A stretch of DNA of 64,000 nt from positions 496,001 through 560,000 of the forward strand of contig NZ_JNIY01000004.1 of assembly GCF_000701465.1 (NCBI RefSeq), read 5' to 3'. Below, piece by piece: positions 22,537-31,191 of this stretch; the first letter of the stretch is position 1, and the number at the start of each line of letters is the position of its first letter. Origin of the DNA: Paraoerskovia marina DSM 21750 (GTDB lineage: Bacteria; Actinomycetota; Actinomycetes; Actinomycetales; Cellulomonadaceae). The notes under the pieces were generated by a model. That model did no database searches and was not told where the DNA came from. It worked only from the letters and a program-made list of their open reading frames with translations. The position numbers were made by a program, and so were the translations under genes.

Positions 22537-23079
22537 ATGCGCTGGGACCGGCTCGTCGACGACCTCGAGGCACAGTTCGATGCGGAGGCGCGGGCCGAGC
22601 TCGCAGGTCAGACGGCCGAGCTCACGCGGGCGGAGCAGGCCGCGGTCGTCCTCGCGGACCGGCTGCGGGCAACCTTCGACCCGGTGTCCGTGGTGCTGGG
22701 CGACGGCTCCGTCGTGACCGGTCGCGTGGCACACGTCGGCGCGGACTGGGTGGTCGTCCGCCCGGAGCCGGGTCGCGACAGCGGTGACGAGCTCGTGCCG
22801 ATCTCCGCGATCGACGTCGTCGAGGGGGTGGGCGTGCGGACGCGCGCGGACGAGCGGATGCCCCGGCTGACGTCGGTCCTGCGTGCGTTGCAGCGCGACA
22901 GGGTGCTGCTGACGATACGGACGCGGGCCGCGAGCACCACCGGTCGTCTCGCACGGGTCGGGCGAGACCATCTTGACGTCGTCGAGGAGCGGGACCGGTT
23001 CACCGGTCGGCCGCGAACCCGCGTCGTGAGGCTCGACGCACTCCTCGCGCTCCGTGAGTCGGACCCGCACCCCTTCTGA
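22537..23079 (+). CDS. Conserved hypothetical protein with LSm/Sm-like segment
   Basis: A 180-residue soluble protein. The N-terminal ~45 residues form a charged helix (DDLEAQFDAEARAELAGQTAEL); the middle reads DPVSVVLGDGSVVTGRVAHV and GADWVVVRP, the strand-turn-strand pattern of Sm-like barrels, repeated more weakly near residues 125-160 (LTIRTRAAS, GRLARVGRDHLDVV). Homologues occur near secA in actinobacteria. I can state no function. The ATG at 22537 has no strong ribosome site. Confidence 0.7.
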   Translation: MRWDRLVDDLEAQFDAEARAELAGQTAELTRAEQAAVVLADRLRATFDPVSVVLGDGSVVTGRVAHVGADWVVVRPEPGRDSGDELVPISAIDVVEGVGVRTRADERMPRLTSVLRALQRDRVLLTIRTRAASTTGRLARVGRDHLDVVEERDRFTGRPRTRVVRLDALLALRESDPHPF

Positions 23080-23101
23080 CGGGTGCGCCCCGAGGTCGGT
23101 G

Positions 23102-23317
23102 CTATCCGTCCAGGTCGCCCGTCGCGATCTTGCTCCGGGTCCGGTGGTAGAGCTCCTGGATGTACGACTCCAGCTCGCTCACCTCGATGCGCCACTGGCC
23201 GCGACCGCCGACCTGGATGGCCGGCAGCTCGCCGCTCCGGACGAGGTGGTACGCAGCACTCGGCGAGATGTTGAGCTCTTCGGTCACGTCGGTGAGCGTC
23301 AAGAATCGCCGGGTCAT
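23102..23317 (-). CDS. Small excisionase-family helix-turn-helix DNA-binding protein
   Basis: A 71-residue protein. Residues 6-45 form the MerR/excisionase-type winged helix: FLTLTDVTEELNISPSAAYH, then HLVRSGELPAIQVGGRGQWR with the usual wing. A C-terminal helix follows (VSELESYIQELYHRTRSK). Proteins of this size and fold are common actinobacterial regulators (BldC is one example) and are not restricted to phage excision; no integrase is nearby. The ATG at 23317 lacks a clear ribosome site and may be read from a leaderless message. It diverges from the SAF gene, so it may control that operon. Confidence 0.85.
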   Translation of the reverse strand: MTRRFLTLTDVTEELNISPSAAYHLVRSGELPAIQVGGRGQWRIEVSELESYIQELYHRTRSKIATGDLDG

Positions 23318-23435
23318 GGCTGAGAGTTTGGCACGGCTGATCCAGCGACCGGGCTCGTCGTCCACAGGCGTCTGACGCGAGCTGTCCGAAAACGGCAGGA
23401 TATGTCCCGACCGAGACACCGACCCATGGAGCATC

Positions 23436-24083
23436 ATGACGACCACCGCGGAACGCCCCACAGCCGTCGCACCACGACTGCGCCGTCCCGGGTGGCGGGA
23501 TCCCCGCCTGCTCGTCGGCATCCTGCTGGTCGCGCTGTCCGTCCTCGCGGGGTCGTGGGCCGTGTCGAGCGCAGGTGAGACGGTTCCGGTCTACGCGGCG
23601 TCGCGCGTGCTCACCGCAGGCGACTCGGTCGACGTCGACCAGCTCCGGGTGGAGGACGTCCGGCTCGGCGCGGACCAGCTCGATCTGTACGTCCGGGCTG
23701 ACGGCGACGAGGTCGTCGACACCATCGCGATCCGGACCGTCGGGGCGGGTGAGCTTCTGCCGAGCTCGGCGCTCGGAGACGCCGGCGCGGTCGACGTGCG
23801 ACCGGTCGCGCTCACGGTCACCGATGCGTTGAGCGACCGGGTGGTCGTGGGCGCGCCGGTGGACGTCTGGTTCGTCCCGGAGGGCGACGAGGGCGGTGCA
23901 GAGCCGCGGGTGCTCGTGGAGGGCGCCGTCGTCGACGCCGTGGACGACGGCGGGGGCGCGTTCGTGGTGGGTGGTGCCACCACCCTGCACGTCCTGGTTC
24001 CCGGTGACGTGCTCGACAAGACTCTCGCCGCCCTGGCGACCGACGGCGTGGTCTCCGTCGTACCGGTCGGAGGATCGCGGTGA
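23436..24083 (+). CDS. SAF domain protein (CpaB/RcpC-like)
   Basis: A 215-residue protein with a cytoplasmic Arg/Pro-rich N-terminus, a membrane helix near 25-44 (LLVGILLVALSVLAG) and a SAF domain from about 48 (VPVYAASRVLTAGDSVDVDQ, then VGAGELLPSSAL), placed outside the cell. SAF domains of this arrangement occur in CpaB/RcpC, the periplasmic pilus-assembly component of Tad systems. Its stop overlaps the start of the next gene, a CpaE-like ATPase, which is the usual Tad partner. No other Tad genes (secretin, CpaF, TadB/C, pilin) are in the window. Confidence 0.8.
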   Translation: MTTTAERPTAVAPRLRRPGWRDPRLLVGILLVALSVLAGSWAVSSAGETVPVYAASRVLTAGDSVDVDQLRVEDVRLGADQLDLYVRADGDEVVDTIAIRTVGAGELLPSSALGDAGAVDVRPVALTVTDALSDRVVVGAPVDVWFVPEGDEGGAEPRVLVEGAVVDAVDDGGGAFVVGGATTLHVLVPGDVLDKTLAALATDGVVSVVPVGGSR

Positions 24084-25423
24084 CAGCACCGATCACCGTC
24101 CTGTGCATGCTGCGCGGCCGGGCCGAGTCTGCCGTCGTCGAGGCGATCGCCGAACCGTCCTCCGGTGCGGCCGTCACCCGGAGGTGTGCCGACCGTGCCG
24201 AGCTGATTGCCGCCGCGGTCGCGGGCGCCGGTGAGGTGGCGCTGGTTCCGGCGGGGCCGGGTGGACTCGATCGCGAGAGTGTCGCGGCGCTCCACGACGT
24301 CGGGGTCCGTGTGGTCGCCGCCGCCGAGTCCGGGGCAGCCGCCGACGCGGCCCGGGCGACCGGCGTCGACGTCGTCTGCGACGCTTCTCCGGCGGCGTCC
24401 GTCGTCGACGCGATCCGGCGCGCGTCGCTGAACGAGGCCCCGGGCCGTACCGAGCCGGGGCCGCGCGCGCAGGTCCCTGCCCGTCGTGGCGCCGTGATCG
24501 CCGTGTGGGGGCCGACCGGGGCCCCGGGCCGGACGACCGTCGCCGTCAACCTGGCTGCCGAGCTCGCCGAGCCGCCGTCGCGGCGCCGTCGGCGTGGTGT
24601 CGTCACGGTCTCGTCGTCCTCGATGGTCGTCGACGCGGACACCTACGGCGGGTCGGTGGCTCAGCACCTCGGACTGCTCGAGGAGTCTCCAGGCCTCGTC
24701 AAGGCTGCACGCCTGGCGGGTCGTGGCGCACTCGATCGGACGGCGCTGGGCGAGATCGTCCTCCAGGTCCGGCCGCGGATGCACGTCCTGACGGGTATCG
24801 CCCGTCCGCAACGGTGGCCCGAGCTGCCCGGTCCGTCGCTCGACGCGGTCTGGGACGTCGCGCGCGGACTGGTCGACAACGTGGTGATCGACTGCGGTTT
24901 CGGGATCGAGCACGACGAGGAGCTCACCTACGACACGCGGGCTCCGCAGCGGAACGCGGCGACGATCAGTGCACTGCGGGCCGCTGACGTCGTCGTGGTC
25001 ACCGGCTCCGGGGAGCCGGTCGGGGTCCAGCGTCTCGTCCGCGCGCTCGACGACCTGACGGAGTCGGGGTTCGGGATGACGGCTGCACGAGTCGTGGTCG
25101 CGAACCGGGTGCGCTCCTCGGTCAGCGGCCAGGGGGCGGAGGCGGCGGTGCAGGGTCTCCTCGCACGGTTCGCGGGGGCCGACGACGTTCTCGTCCTGCC
25201 GGACGACCGGCCGGCCCTGGACCGGGCCATGCTGGAGGGTCGGGTCCTGCTGGAGGCTGCGCCGAACGCACCGGCGCGCAAGGCGATGTCTACGCTCGCA
25301 GCTCGCGTGCGCTCGCTCGCCATCGCACGATCCGGCACCGCGGTCCACGCGGCGGCCGCGACGGCCGGGGTGGCCGCCCCGGACTGGACGGACGTCGCCG
25401 CGTCGCCGATGCTGGCAGACTGA
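24080..25423 (+). CDS. CpaE/TadZ-like MinD/ParA-family ATPase
   Basis: A 447-residue protein, GTG start in a 4-nt overlap with the SAF gene. Residues 1-120 form an Ala-rich alpha/beta domain resembling the receiver-like domain of CpaE. The ATPase domain begins near 138 with a P-loop reading GPTGAPGRTTVAVNLAAEL; the invariant Lys of the Walker A box is Arg. Later motifs include VVDADTYGGS (switch I/A' region), VIDCGFGIEHDEE (Walker B-like) and VVVTGSGEPVGVQRLVRAL. Such proteins position pilus or division machinery at poles. ATP hydrolysis should not be assumed given the altered P-loop. Confidence 0.8.
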   Translation: MTAPITVLCMLRGRAESAVVEAIAEPSSGAAVTRRCADRAELIAAAVAGAGEVALVPAGPGGLDRESVAALHDVGVRVVAAAESGAAADAARATGVDVVCDASPAASVVDAIRRASLNEAPGRTEPGPRAQVPARRGAVIAVWGPTGAPGRTTVAVNLAAELAEPPSRRRRRGVVTVSSSSMVVDADTYGGSVAQHLGLLEESPGLVKAARLAGRGALDRTALGEIVLQVRPRMHVLTGIARPQRWPELPGPSLDAVWDVARGLVDNVVIDCGFGIEHDEELTYDTRAPQRNAATISALRAADVVVVTGSGEPVGVQRLVRALDDLTESGFGMTAARVVVANRVRSSVSGQGAEAAVQGLLARFAGADDVLVLPDDRPALDRAMLEGRVLLEAAPNAPARKAMSTLAARVRSLAIARSGTAVHAAAATAGVAAPDWTDVAASPMLAD

Positions 25424-25427
25424 GGTC

Positions 25428-25946
25428 ATGCGCCTCTACGTTCCGACGACCCTCGACGAGCTGCTCGACGCGGCTTCCGCACCGCTGTGGACCATCGAGC
25501 CCCGCGCGGCGCACGCCGTGACCGCTCCGCTGCAGGAGTCCGAGCCCGACGAAGACCTGGAGGGATGGGAGTTCGTCGCGGCCCTCGAGGCGGCCGACGA
25601 CTCTCTGGCGCTCATCGCGGGGCTGGGGGACGTGCCCCGCCAGCGAGTCGTCGTCACCGTCGAGGTGCCGGACGAGGCTGTCCGCGTGATCGGAGTGGTC
25701 CCGACCGACGACACGCCCGACGACGCACCGGCACCGAGCGCGGTCGAGATCGTGCAGACGGTCCCCGAGGTGGAGATCGTCTGCGCCCACGTCGACGAGC
25801 CGGGCGCGTCCGTCGACGTCGAGGCCGTCATCGCGGCGGTCGACACGGACGACGACGAGGCACTGGCCCGGGCGTTGGACCGGCTCGGTGAACGCGGTCT
25901 GCTCTGGTACGACCGCAGCGAGCTCGCGGACATCCCGTCGGAGTAG
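25428..25946 (+). CDS. DUF6912 family protein
   Basis: A 172-residue acidic soluble protein beginning MRLYVPTTLDEL, a start typical of a widespread actinobacterial family of unknown function that I recall as DUF6912. The pattern alternates strands and helices (GWEFVAALEAADDSLALIAG, RQRVVVTVEVP, EIVCAHVDEPG) and ends ERGLLWYDRSELADIP. It lies four bases after the CpaE-like gene and is probably co-transcribed. The ATG is preceded by GAGG at very short spacing. Confidence 0.75.
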   Translation: MRLYVPTTLDELLDAASAPLWTIEPRAAHAVTAPLQESEPDEDLEGWEFVAALEAADDSLALIAGLGDVPRQRVVVTVEVPDEAVRVIGVVPTDDTPDDAPAPSAVEIVQTVPEVEIVCAHVDEPGASVDVEAVIAAVDTDDDEALARALDRLGERGLLWYDRSELADIPSE

Positions 25947-25986
25947 GTGCGGACGCGCCGATCGCCGTCGATCAGCGGCTGACACC

Positions 25987-26003
25987 CTGAGGATCGGCCT
26001 CAG
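25987..26003. terminator. Weak hairpin between convergent DUF6912 and hisN genes
   Basis: CTGAGG-ATCGG-CCTCAG is a six-base stem; an overlapping alternative pairs CGGCTGA (25977-25983) with TCAGCCG (26000-26006). It lies in the 53-base gap between two converging genes and overlaps the hisN stop. A modest two-way terminator is the simplest reading. Confidence 0.4.
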
Positions 26004-26779
26004 CCGAGGCGTTCGAGAACTGCGTCGTGCAGCAGGCCGTTGGTCGCCACGGCGTTCCCCCCGAAAGGCCCGGGGGTTCCGTCGAGGCTCGTGAATCGTC
26101 CTCCCGCCTCGGTGACGATCGGGACGAGTGCCGCCATGTCGTAGAGCTCGAGCTCGGGCTCGGTGGCGATGTCGACCGCACCCTCGGCGACGAGCATGTA
26201 GGACCAGAAGTCCCCGTAGGCGCGGGTGCGCCAGCAGTCGCGCGTCAGGTCGACGAGCGCATCGAGCTTGCCCGCCTCCTCCCATCCGCCGAGGCTGGCG
26301 TACGAGAGCGACGCGTCGCCGAGCTCCTTGACCCCCGAGACCTGGATCCGGGTGGCCTTCGGGAGCGAACGGCCGGTCCATGCACCGGATCCTTGCGCGG
26401 CCCACCAGCGCCGGCCGAGCGCGGGTGCCGAGACGAGTCCGACCACGGGCTCGCCCTCGTCGACGAGAGCGATGAGTGTCGCCCAGACCGGGACGCCGCG
26501 GACGAAGTTCTTGGTGCCGTCGATGGGGTCGACGACCCACCGCCGCGAGCCGTGACCCGCGGACCCGAACTCCTCACCGAGGATCGAGTCACGCCCGCGT
26601 GCCCGCGACAGGGTCGAGCGGATCATCTCCTCGGCAGCCCGGTCCGCGTCGGTGACAGGCGTGTTGTCCGGCTTGGTCTCGACGCTGAGATCGAGAGCCT
26701 TGAACCGTGCCAACGTGTGCGAGTCGACCTGGTCGGCGATCACATGGGCGAGGCGGAGGTCGTCGTCGTACGAGGGCAT
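26000..26779 (-). CDS. hisN: Histidinol-phosphatase, inositol monophosphatase family
   Basis: A 259-residue Mg-dependent phosphatase; the actinobacterial members near aroA and rsgA are taken to be HisN, which dephosphorylates histidinol phosphate in histidine synthesis. Metal-site motifs are TDADRAAE near 43-50, GEEFG near 68-72 and [15 protein letters not shown] near 81-95 with Asp84 and Asp87, and the C-terminal [19 protein letters not shown]. Substrate is assigned from the family and could be another phosphomonoester. It is third in the aroA-rsgA-hisN string, three bases after rsgA. Confidence 0.85.
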   Translation of the reverse strand: MPSYDDDLRLAHVIADQVDSHTLARFKALDLSVETKPDNTPVTDADRAAEEMIRSTLSRARGRDSILGEEFGSAGHGSRRWVVDPIDGTKNFVRGVPVWATLIALVDEGEPVVGLVSAPALGRRWWAAQGSGAWTGRSLPKATRIQVSGVKELGDASLSYASLGGWEEAGKLDALVDLTRDCWRTRAYGDFWSYMLVAEGAVDIATEPELELYDMAALVPIVTEAGGRFTSLDGTPGPFGGNAVATNGLLHDAVLERLG

Positions 26780-26782
26780 GCC

Positions 26783-27817
26783 TCACACCGTAGCGGTGCG
26801 AGCCGCCATGAGGCGGCGGAACGAGGCGACACGCACGGACCGATTCTCCCTTTCGTCCGGTGCGGCGGCGTCGACCCAGGCGTCGAGCGCGCAGTCGACC
26901 GCCTCGACGGCGTGGGTGCATCCCCGGGGGCAGTCGACGGACACGTCCGCGAGGTCGTCGAAGGCGGCGAGCACCCGGTCGGGCTCCACGTGAGCGAGGC
27001 CGAAGGAACGGATGCCGGGCGTGTCGACGACCCAGCCGGCGCCGTCGGGCAGTCGCAGTGCCACGGCGGAGGTCGAGGTGTGCCGGCCTCGGCCGGTGAC
27101 GTCGTTGACGTGGCCGGTGGCACGCGTCGAGTCGGGGACGAGGGCGTTGACGAGCGTCGACTTGCCGACGCCCGAGTGCCCGACCAGCACGGAGATCTTC
27201 CCGTCGAGCTGGTCCCGCACCGGTCCGAGCGGTCCGATAGACCTGTCGTGGTCGTCCATGCTCGTGACGATGACGGTCACGCCGAGCGGCTCGTACTTCT
27301 GACGGAGGGGCGCGGGGTCGGCGAGGTCGGCCTTGGTGAGGCAGAGAGTCACCGACATCCCGGCGTCGTACGCTGCGACGACGGCGCGGTCGATCATCCC
27401 CTCCCGCGGTTCGGGGCGGGCGAGCGCCGTGACGATCATCAGCTGGTGGGCGTTGGCGACGACGATCCGCTCGTAGGGGTCGGTGTCGTCGGCGGTCCGC
27501 CGCAGGACGGTGTCGCGCTCCTGGATGCGGACGATCCTCGCGAGGGATCCGTCGTCCCCGCTCGTGTCCCCGACGAGATCCACCCGGTCGCCGCAGACGA
27601 CGCGGTCGCGGCGCAGTTCCCTGGCGCGCATCGCGACGACCACACGCTCGTCCGGCGTCCCCTCGTCGACGAGGGCTGTGTAGCGACCCCGGTCGACCCC
27701 GGTGACGAACCCGGTGCGCGCGTCGGCGTGCTCCGGGCGGATCTTCGTGCGCGGGCGTGACCCACGCTTGTTGGGACGCTCGCGGAAGTCCGACTCGTCG
27801 CGCAGTCGGGAAGCCAT
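26783..27817 (-). CDS. rsgA: Small ribosomal subunit biogenesis GTPase RsgA
   Basis: Circularly permuted GTPase that checks late 30S subunit assembly. The 344-residue protein has an N-terminal OB-fold (VTGVDRGRYTALVDEG), then the permuted order G4 (LCLTKADLAD near 170), G1 P-loop GHSGVGKST near 210, and G3 DTPGIRSFGL, and a C-terminal zinc knuckle CPRGCTHAVEAVDC. The extreme N-terminus is Arg/Lys-rich. Its ATG overlaps the aroA stop by one base (TGATG). Family and permuted motif order make the call firm. Confidence 0.94.
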   Translation of the reverse strand: MASRLRDESDFRERPNKRGSRPRTKIRPEHADARTGFVTGVDRGRYTALVDEGTPDERVVVAMRARELRRDRVVCGDRVDLVGDTSGDDGSLARIVRIQERDTVLRRTADDTDPYERIVVANAHQLMIVTALARPEPREGMIDRAVVAAYDAGMSVTLCLTKADLADPAPLRQKYEPLGVTVIVTSMDDHDRSIGPLGPVRDQLDGKISVLVGHSGVGKSTLVNALVPDSTRATGHVNDVTGRGRHTSTSAVALRLPDGAGWVVDTPGIRSFGLAHVEPDRVLAAFDDLADVSVDCPRGCTHAVEAVDCALDAWVDAAAPDERENRSVRVASFRRLMAARTATV

Positions 27818-29130
27818 CAGCGGCTGCCGAGCATGTCGACCCACATCTGCGGAAAGTCCGGCAGGGTCTTCGCCGTCGTCGCGACGTTCTCGACCTCGAC
27901 GCCGGGAACGCGCAGACCCAGGATCGCGGCGGAGGTCGCCATCCGGTGGTCGTGATAGGTGCGGAAGGTCCCGCCGTGCAGCGCGGCCGGTTCGACGACG
28001 AGCCCGTCCTCGGTCTGCGTGCACCGTCCCCCAAGTCCGTTGATCTCGTTCTCGAGCGCCGCGAGGCGGTCCGTCTCGTGACCGCGGAGGTGCGAGATCC
28101 CACGGAGGCGGCTCGGGGAGTCGGCGAGCGCGGCAAGGGCGGCGATGTTGGGTGCGAGCTCGCCCACGGCGTGCAGGTCCGCGTCGATGCCGTGGACGGT
28201 GCCCGTACCGGTGACCGTGAGCACACCGCCCTCGAGCGACGTCGTCGCTCCCATCCGGGTCAGGATCTCGGGGAGCTGTGCGCCGGGCTGGGTGCTCGAC
28301 GTCGGCCAGCCCGGGATCCTCACGGTCCCGCCGACGACCAGGGCGGCAGCAAGGAACGGCGCCGCGTTGGAGAGGTCCGGCTCGACCCGGACGTCGCGCG
28401 CGGTGATCGGCCCGGGCTCGACCCGCCACTCGTCGTCGGAGACGGTGACCGCGACACCGGCCGCCCGCAGGGTCTCGACGGTCATGTCGATGTGGGGCCT
28501 GCTCGGAAGGGTGTCGCCCACGTGACGAAGAGTGAGGCCGTCGTCGAACCGTGCACCGGCCAGCAGCAGCCCGGAGACGAACTGGCTGGAGCCCGAGGCG
28601 TCGACGTCGACGGATCCGCCGGTGACGTGCCCGGTCCCGGCGACGGTGAACGGCAGCAGTCCGCGTCCGTCGTCGTCGATGCCGACCTCCAGCCCGCGGA
28701 GCGCGTCGAGCACAGGACCCATCGGTCGAACCCGGGCGCCCTCGTCGCCGTCGAGGTGCACGGCGCCGTCGGCGAGCGCCGCGATCGGCGGGACGAACCG
28801 CATGACGGTCCCGGCGAGGCCGCAGTCGATGCTCACGTCGCCGTGCAGCCGACCCGGCCGAACGTGCAGCGTGCTGGGCTCGTCGCCCTCGGTGATCTCG
28901 ATCCCGAGCGCGCGCAGGGCCGCGATCATGAGGTCGGCGTCGCGGCTCCGCAGGGCACCGCGCAGGACGCCGGGCCCGTCGGCCAGCGCGGCGAGGACCA
29001 GGAGCCTGTTGGTCAGCGACTTGGAGCCGGGCACCTCGACGGTCGCGTCCACCGCCCGAGCGGTGGACGGGGCCGCCCACAGCGGAGTGTCGGCGGCGAG
29101 GTGGTCCGTCTGCACGGGCTGCGAAGTCAT
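27817..29130 (-). CDS. aroA: 3-phosphoshikimate 1-carboxyvinyltransferase (EPSP synthase)
   Basis: Sixth step of the shikimate pathway: joins phosphoenolpyruvate to shikimate-3-phosphate on the way to aromatic amino acids. The 437-residue protein has [19 protein letters not shown] near 34, the [11 protein letters not shown] segment near 105 (the equivalent of the GNAGTxxR motif; here [10 protein letters not shown]), and [16 protein letters not shown] near 355. Good length for the family. First gene of aroA-rsgA-hisN on the minus strand. Confidence 0.95.
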   Translation of the reverse strand: MTSQPVQTDHLAADTPLWAAPSTARAVDATVEVPGSKSLTNRLLVLAALADGPGVLRGALRSRDADLMIAALRALGIEITEGDEPSTLHVRPGRLHGDVSIDCGLAGTVMRFVPPIAALADGAVHLDGDEGARVRPMGPVLDALRGLEVGIDDDGRGLLPFTVAGTGHVTGGSVDVDASGSSQFVSGLLLAGARFDDGLTLRHVGDTLPSRPHIDMTVETLRAAGVAVTVSDDEWRVEPGPITARDVRVEPDLSNAAPFLAAALVVGGTVRIPGWPTSSTQPGAQLPEILTRMGATTSLEGGVLTVTGTGTVHGIDADLHAVGELAPNIAALAALADSPSRLRGISHLRGHETDRLAALENEINGLGGRCTQTEDGLVVEPAALHGGTFRTYHDHRMATSAAILGLRVPGVEVENVATTAKTLPDFPQMWVDMLGSR

Positions 29131-29188
29131 GCCGCCAATCTAGTGGATGGTCGACGAGACCCTCCGCCGGGCCCGTCGGGACGGACGG

Positions 29189-29761
29189 TCAGACGCCCGT
29201 GGCGTGCACGGCCTTCTTGGCGCGGCGGGCCGCGCGGCGGCCCGAGTCCTTGACGGAGTCCGTCGCCGCGTGCACGGCCATCTGGGCGTCCTTGCCGGCG
29301 AGCTCGACGGAGGTCGAGAGGTCCTTGCGAGCCTGCGCGATCCGCCACTGCACACCCGGGCGCCCCTCGTAGTCGGCCCCGGCGATCAGCGCGGCGCCGA
29401 TGGCGCCGACCGCACGGACGAACTCCGGGGTGCGCTCCGACCGTGGCCGCGGCCCGTTCGACAGCGGTTCGTTCACGACCGCGAGGGGGAGGTTCAGCGC
29501 CGCGAGCGCGAGGGCGGAGGTGCGGGGGACCACGCCGAGCGCGAGGGTGGTCCCGGCGAGCGCCACCGCGGCGCCGTGCGCCCGGACAACGAGCGTGAGC
29601 TGCTTGTCCGTGAGCTCGGTGTCGGTCGCCACGCGGGAGCCGACCAGGTCGGTGCCTGCGCGGGCGGCGGCCAGGTGCTCCTGAGGCCGGGTGACCGCGT
29701 GGACGCCGTTGTAGACGAACCAGCTCGCGAGCATCGGTCGTGCGATGCGGCGCAGGATCAC
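29189..29761 (-). CDS. DoxX family membrane protein
   Basis: A 190-residue protein with four hydrophobic helices between residues 8 and 125 ([20 protein letters not shown] after the first) and a charged C-terminal tail rich in Lys/Arg/Ala that is probably cytoplasmic. DoxX proteins take part in thiol/sulfur redox functions; in mycobacteria a DoxX protein partners superoxide dismutase and a thiosulfate sulfurtransferase. The ATG at 29761 sits in a 4-nt overlap with the ferritin stop. The coupling with ferritin suggests oxidative-stress or metal management, which is inference. Confidence 0.8.
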   Translation of the reverse strand: MILRRIARPMLASWFVYNGVHAVTRPQEHLAAARAGTDLVGSRVATDTELTDKQLTLVVRAHGAAVALAGTTLALGVVPRTSALALAALNLPLAVVNEPLSNGPRPRSERTPEFVRAVGAIGAALIAGADYEGRPGVQWRIAQARKDLSTSVELAGKDAQMAVHAATDSVKDSGRRAARRAKKAVHATGV

Positions 29762-30303
29762 AGTGCACCTCCGGCTGCTGCGGGTGCGTCGGCCGACTCG
29801 CCGCCGTCACCGATGGTCTCGCGGGCCACGAAGTTCTCGAGGTCGAAGAGGTTGCCGCCGGCTCGCTCTGCGACGGCCAGCAGCGTGGTCGCCGAGGCGA
29901 CCTCCTCGACCTGCTCCTTGAGGAACCAGAGCATGAACTGCTCGCCGAGGGCGTCGCCCTCCTCGCGCGCCGCGCGGAAGATCGCCTCGATCTGGGTGGT
30001 CACCTCGCGCTCCTGGGCGAGGGCGAGCGCGATCGGCTCGGTCACCGAGCCGAAGTCGTTGCGCACGGCCGACGTGCCGGGGATGACCGCGGGGATGTCC
30101 CGGTCGAGCATGTGCTGCACGATCATCATCGCGTGGTTGCGCTCCTCGAGCGCCTGGCGGTAGTAGTGCGCCGCGAGCTGGGGCAGGTCGTTGGCGTCGA
30201 ACCAGACGGCGATCGCCACGTACTGCTGGTGGGCGTCGAGCTCGTGCCCGACCTGCTCCCGGAGGAGCGTGACGTACCGCGAGGTGTTCTCAGGGGTGCT
30301 CAT
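29758..30303 (-). CDS. Ferritin (BfrB-like)
   Basis: A 181-residue iron-storage protein: oxidises Fe(II) at a ferroxidase centre and stores the mineral inside a 24-mer. Ferroxidase ligands are visible in the four-helix pattern: Glu in [16 protein letters not shown], Glu-x-x-His in [14 protein letters not shown] and the later [16 protein letters not shown]. The ATG at 30303 follows GGGGG. A C-terminal tail ([19 protein letters not shown]) extends past the core. The gene diverges from sigR, its start only 50 bases from the SigR-type promoter, and it is coupled to doxX. Sequence most resembles mycobacterial BfrB. Confidence 0.92.
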   Translation of the reverse strand: MSTPENTSRYVTLLREQVGHELDAHQQYVAIAVWFDANDLPQLAAHYYRQALEERNHAMMIVQHMLDRDIPAVIPGTSAVRNDFGSVTEPIALALAQEREVTTQIEAIFRAAREEGDALGEQFMLWFLKEQVEEVASATTLLAVAERAGGNLFDLENFVARETIGDGGESADAPAAAGGAL

Positions 30304-30352
30304 GCCCCCACGGTAGCGACGCCGTCCGGCACTCACATCCTGGCGCGCCCAC

Positions 30353-30378
30353 GGAATATGCACGGATGCCCTGCCGTT
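30353..30378 (+). promoter_or_regulatory. SigR/SigH-type promoter (autoregulatory)
   Basis: GGAAT (30353-30357), 18-base spacer, GTT (30376-30378): an exact match to the GGAAT-N18/19-GTT consensus of actinobacterial SigR/SigH promoters, 151 bases before the sigR ATG. SigR genes are known to autoregulate from such a promoter. A start of transcription around 30384-30388 would place an in-frame GTG at or very near the 5' end. Confidence 0.8.
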
Positions 30379-30387
30379 AGACCCGAC

Positions 30388-30528
30388 GTGAGACAGACGA
30401 CGAAGAACCCAGCGCGGCCGCCGGCCCTCGTCGACCCGAACGCGGATCCGGCGGTCGTCGTGACGCTGCCCGCACGCCGGGGCGCCTCGGAGCACGCCCG
30501 GCCCGTCCTCGGGCTAGGCTCGTTGCTG
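30388..30528 (+). other. Stop-free in-frame upstream extension of sigR (candidate long isoform)
   Basis: Starting from GTG at 30388, 47 codons run without a stop into the sigR ATG. Predicted residues begin [20 protein letters not shown]. The GTG is 10 bases downstream of the SigR-type -10 element, so a message from that promoter would be leaderless or nearly so. In Streptomyces coelicolor an unstable long SigR isoform made from the autoregulated transcript has been reported; the layout here is the same. Alternatively this may be an untranslated leader. Confidence 0.5.
30515..30520 (+). promoter_or_regulatory. Possible housekeeping -10 box for short sigR transcript
   Basis: TAGGCT lies eight bases before the sigR ATG, a spacing that would give a leaderless message; there is no ribosome site before this ATG. 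The same hexamer precedes atpB. The -35 region is poor. Confidence 0.4.
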
Positions 30529-31191
30529 ATGACGGACGACGACCGCCCTGAGGGCGCTACGCAGATCGAGCTCGGCGACGACCCGAACCGGGCACCCGAG
30601 GCGGAGGACGCCGCGGCGCGTGCCGTGCGCTTCGAGCGTGACGCCATGCAGTACGTCGACCAGCTCTACTCGGCGGCGATGCGGATGACCCGCAACCCGA
30701 CCGACGCGGAGGACCTGGTGCAGGAGACCTACACCAAGGCGTTCGCGGCGTTCCACCAGTACAAGCCGCACACGAACCTCAAGGCGTGGCTCTACCGCAT
30801 CCTGACGAACACGTTCATCAACACGTATCGCAAGAAGCAGCGCGAGCCGCAGAAGTCCCAGGCGGACGAGATCGAGGACTGGCAGATCGCCCGCGCCGCG
30901 TCGCACACCTCGCAGGGCCTGCGCTCGGCGGAGGCCGAGGCGCTCGACGGGCTCCCGGACTCCGACGTCAAGCGCGCGCTCCAGGAGCTCGCCGAGGACC
31001 GACGGATGGTCGTCTACTACGCCGACGTCGAGGGGTTCCCGTACAAGGAGATCGCCGAGATCATGGGCACGCCGATCGGCACCGTGATGTCCCGGCTGCA
31101 CCGCGGGCGTCGCCAGCTGCGCGAGCTGCTCGCCGACTACGCCGTCGAGCGCGGACTGGTGAGTCCGAAGGAATCCGGAGGAGAGCTGTGA
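30529..31191 (+). CDS. sigR: Thiol-oxidative-stress ECF sigma factor SigR/SigH
   Basis: A 220-residue ECF sigma factor that switches on disulfide-stress genes (thioredoxin, mycothiol and protease systems). Region 2 contains [20 protein letters not shown] and [20 protein letters not shown]; region 4 contains [20 protein letters not shown] and the recognition helix [17 protein letters not shown]. These blocks are nearly identical to SigR/SigH rather than other ECF groups. The ATG at 30529 gives the short form; see the upstream GTG for a possible long form. The stop overlaps the anti-sigma start. A SigR-type promoter upstream indicates autoregulation. Confidence 0.93.
   Translation: MTDDDRPEGATQIELGDDPNRAPEAEDAAARAVRFERDAMQYVDQLYSAAMRMTRNPTDAEDLVQETYTKAFAAFHQYKPHTNLKAWLYRILTNTFINTYRKKQREPQKSQADEIEDWQIARAASHTSQGLRSAEAEALDGLPDSDVKRALQELAEDRRMVVYYADVEGFPYKEIAEIMGTPIGTVMSRLHRGRRQLRELLADYAVERGLVSPKESGGEL

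Noticed and set aside
23102-23317. Excisionase of a mobile element
   Set aside because: The fold is excisionase-like, but there is no integrase, att repeat or composition break; the gene is part of a conserved chromosomal set.
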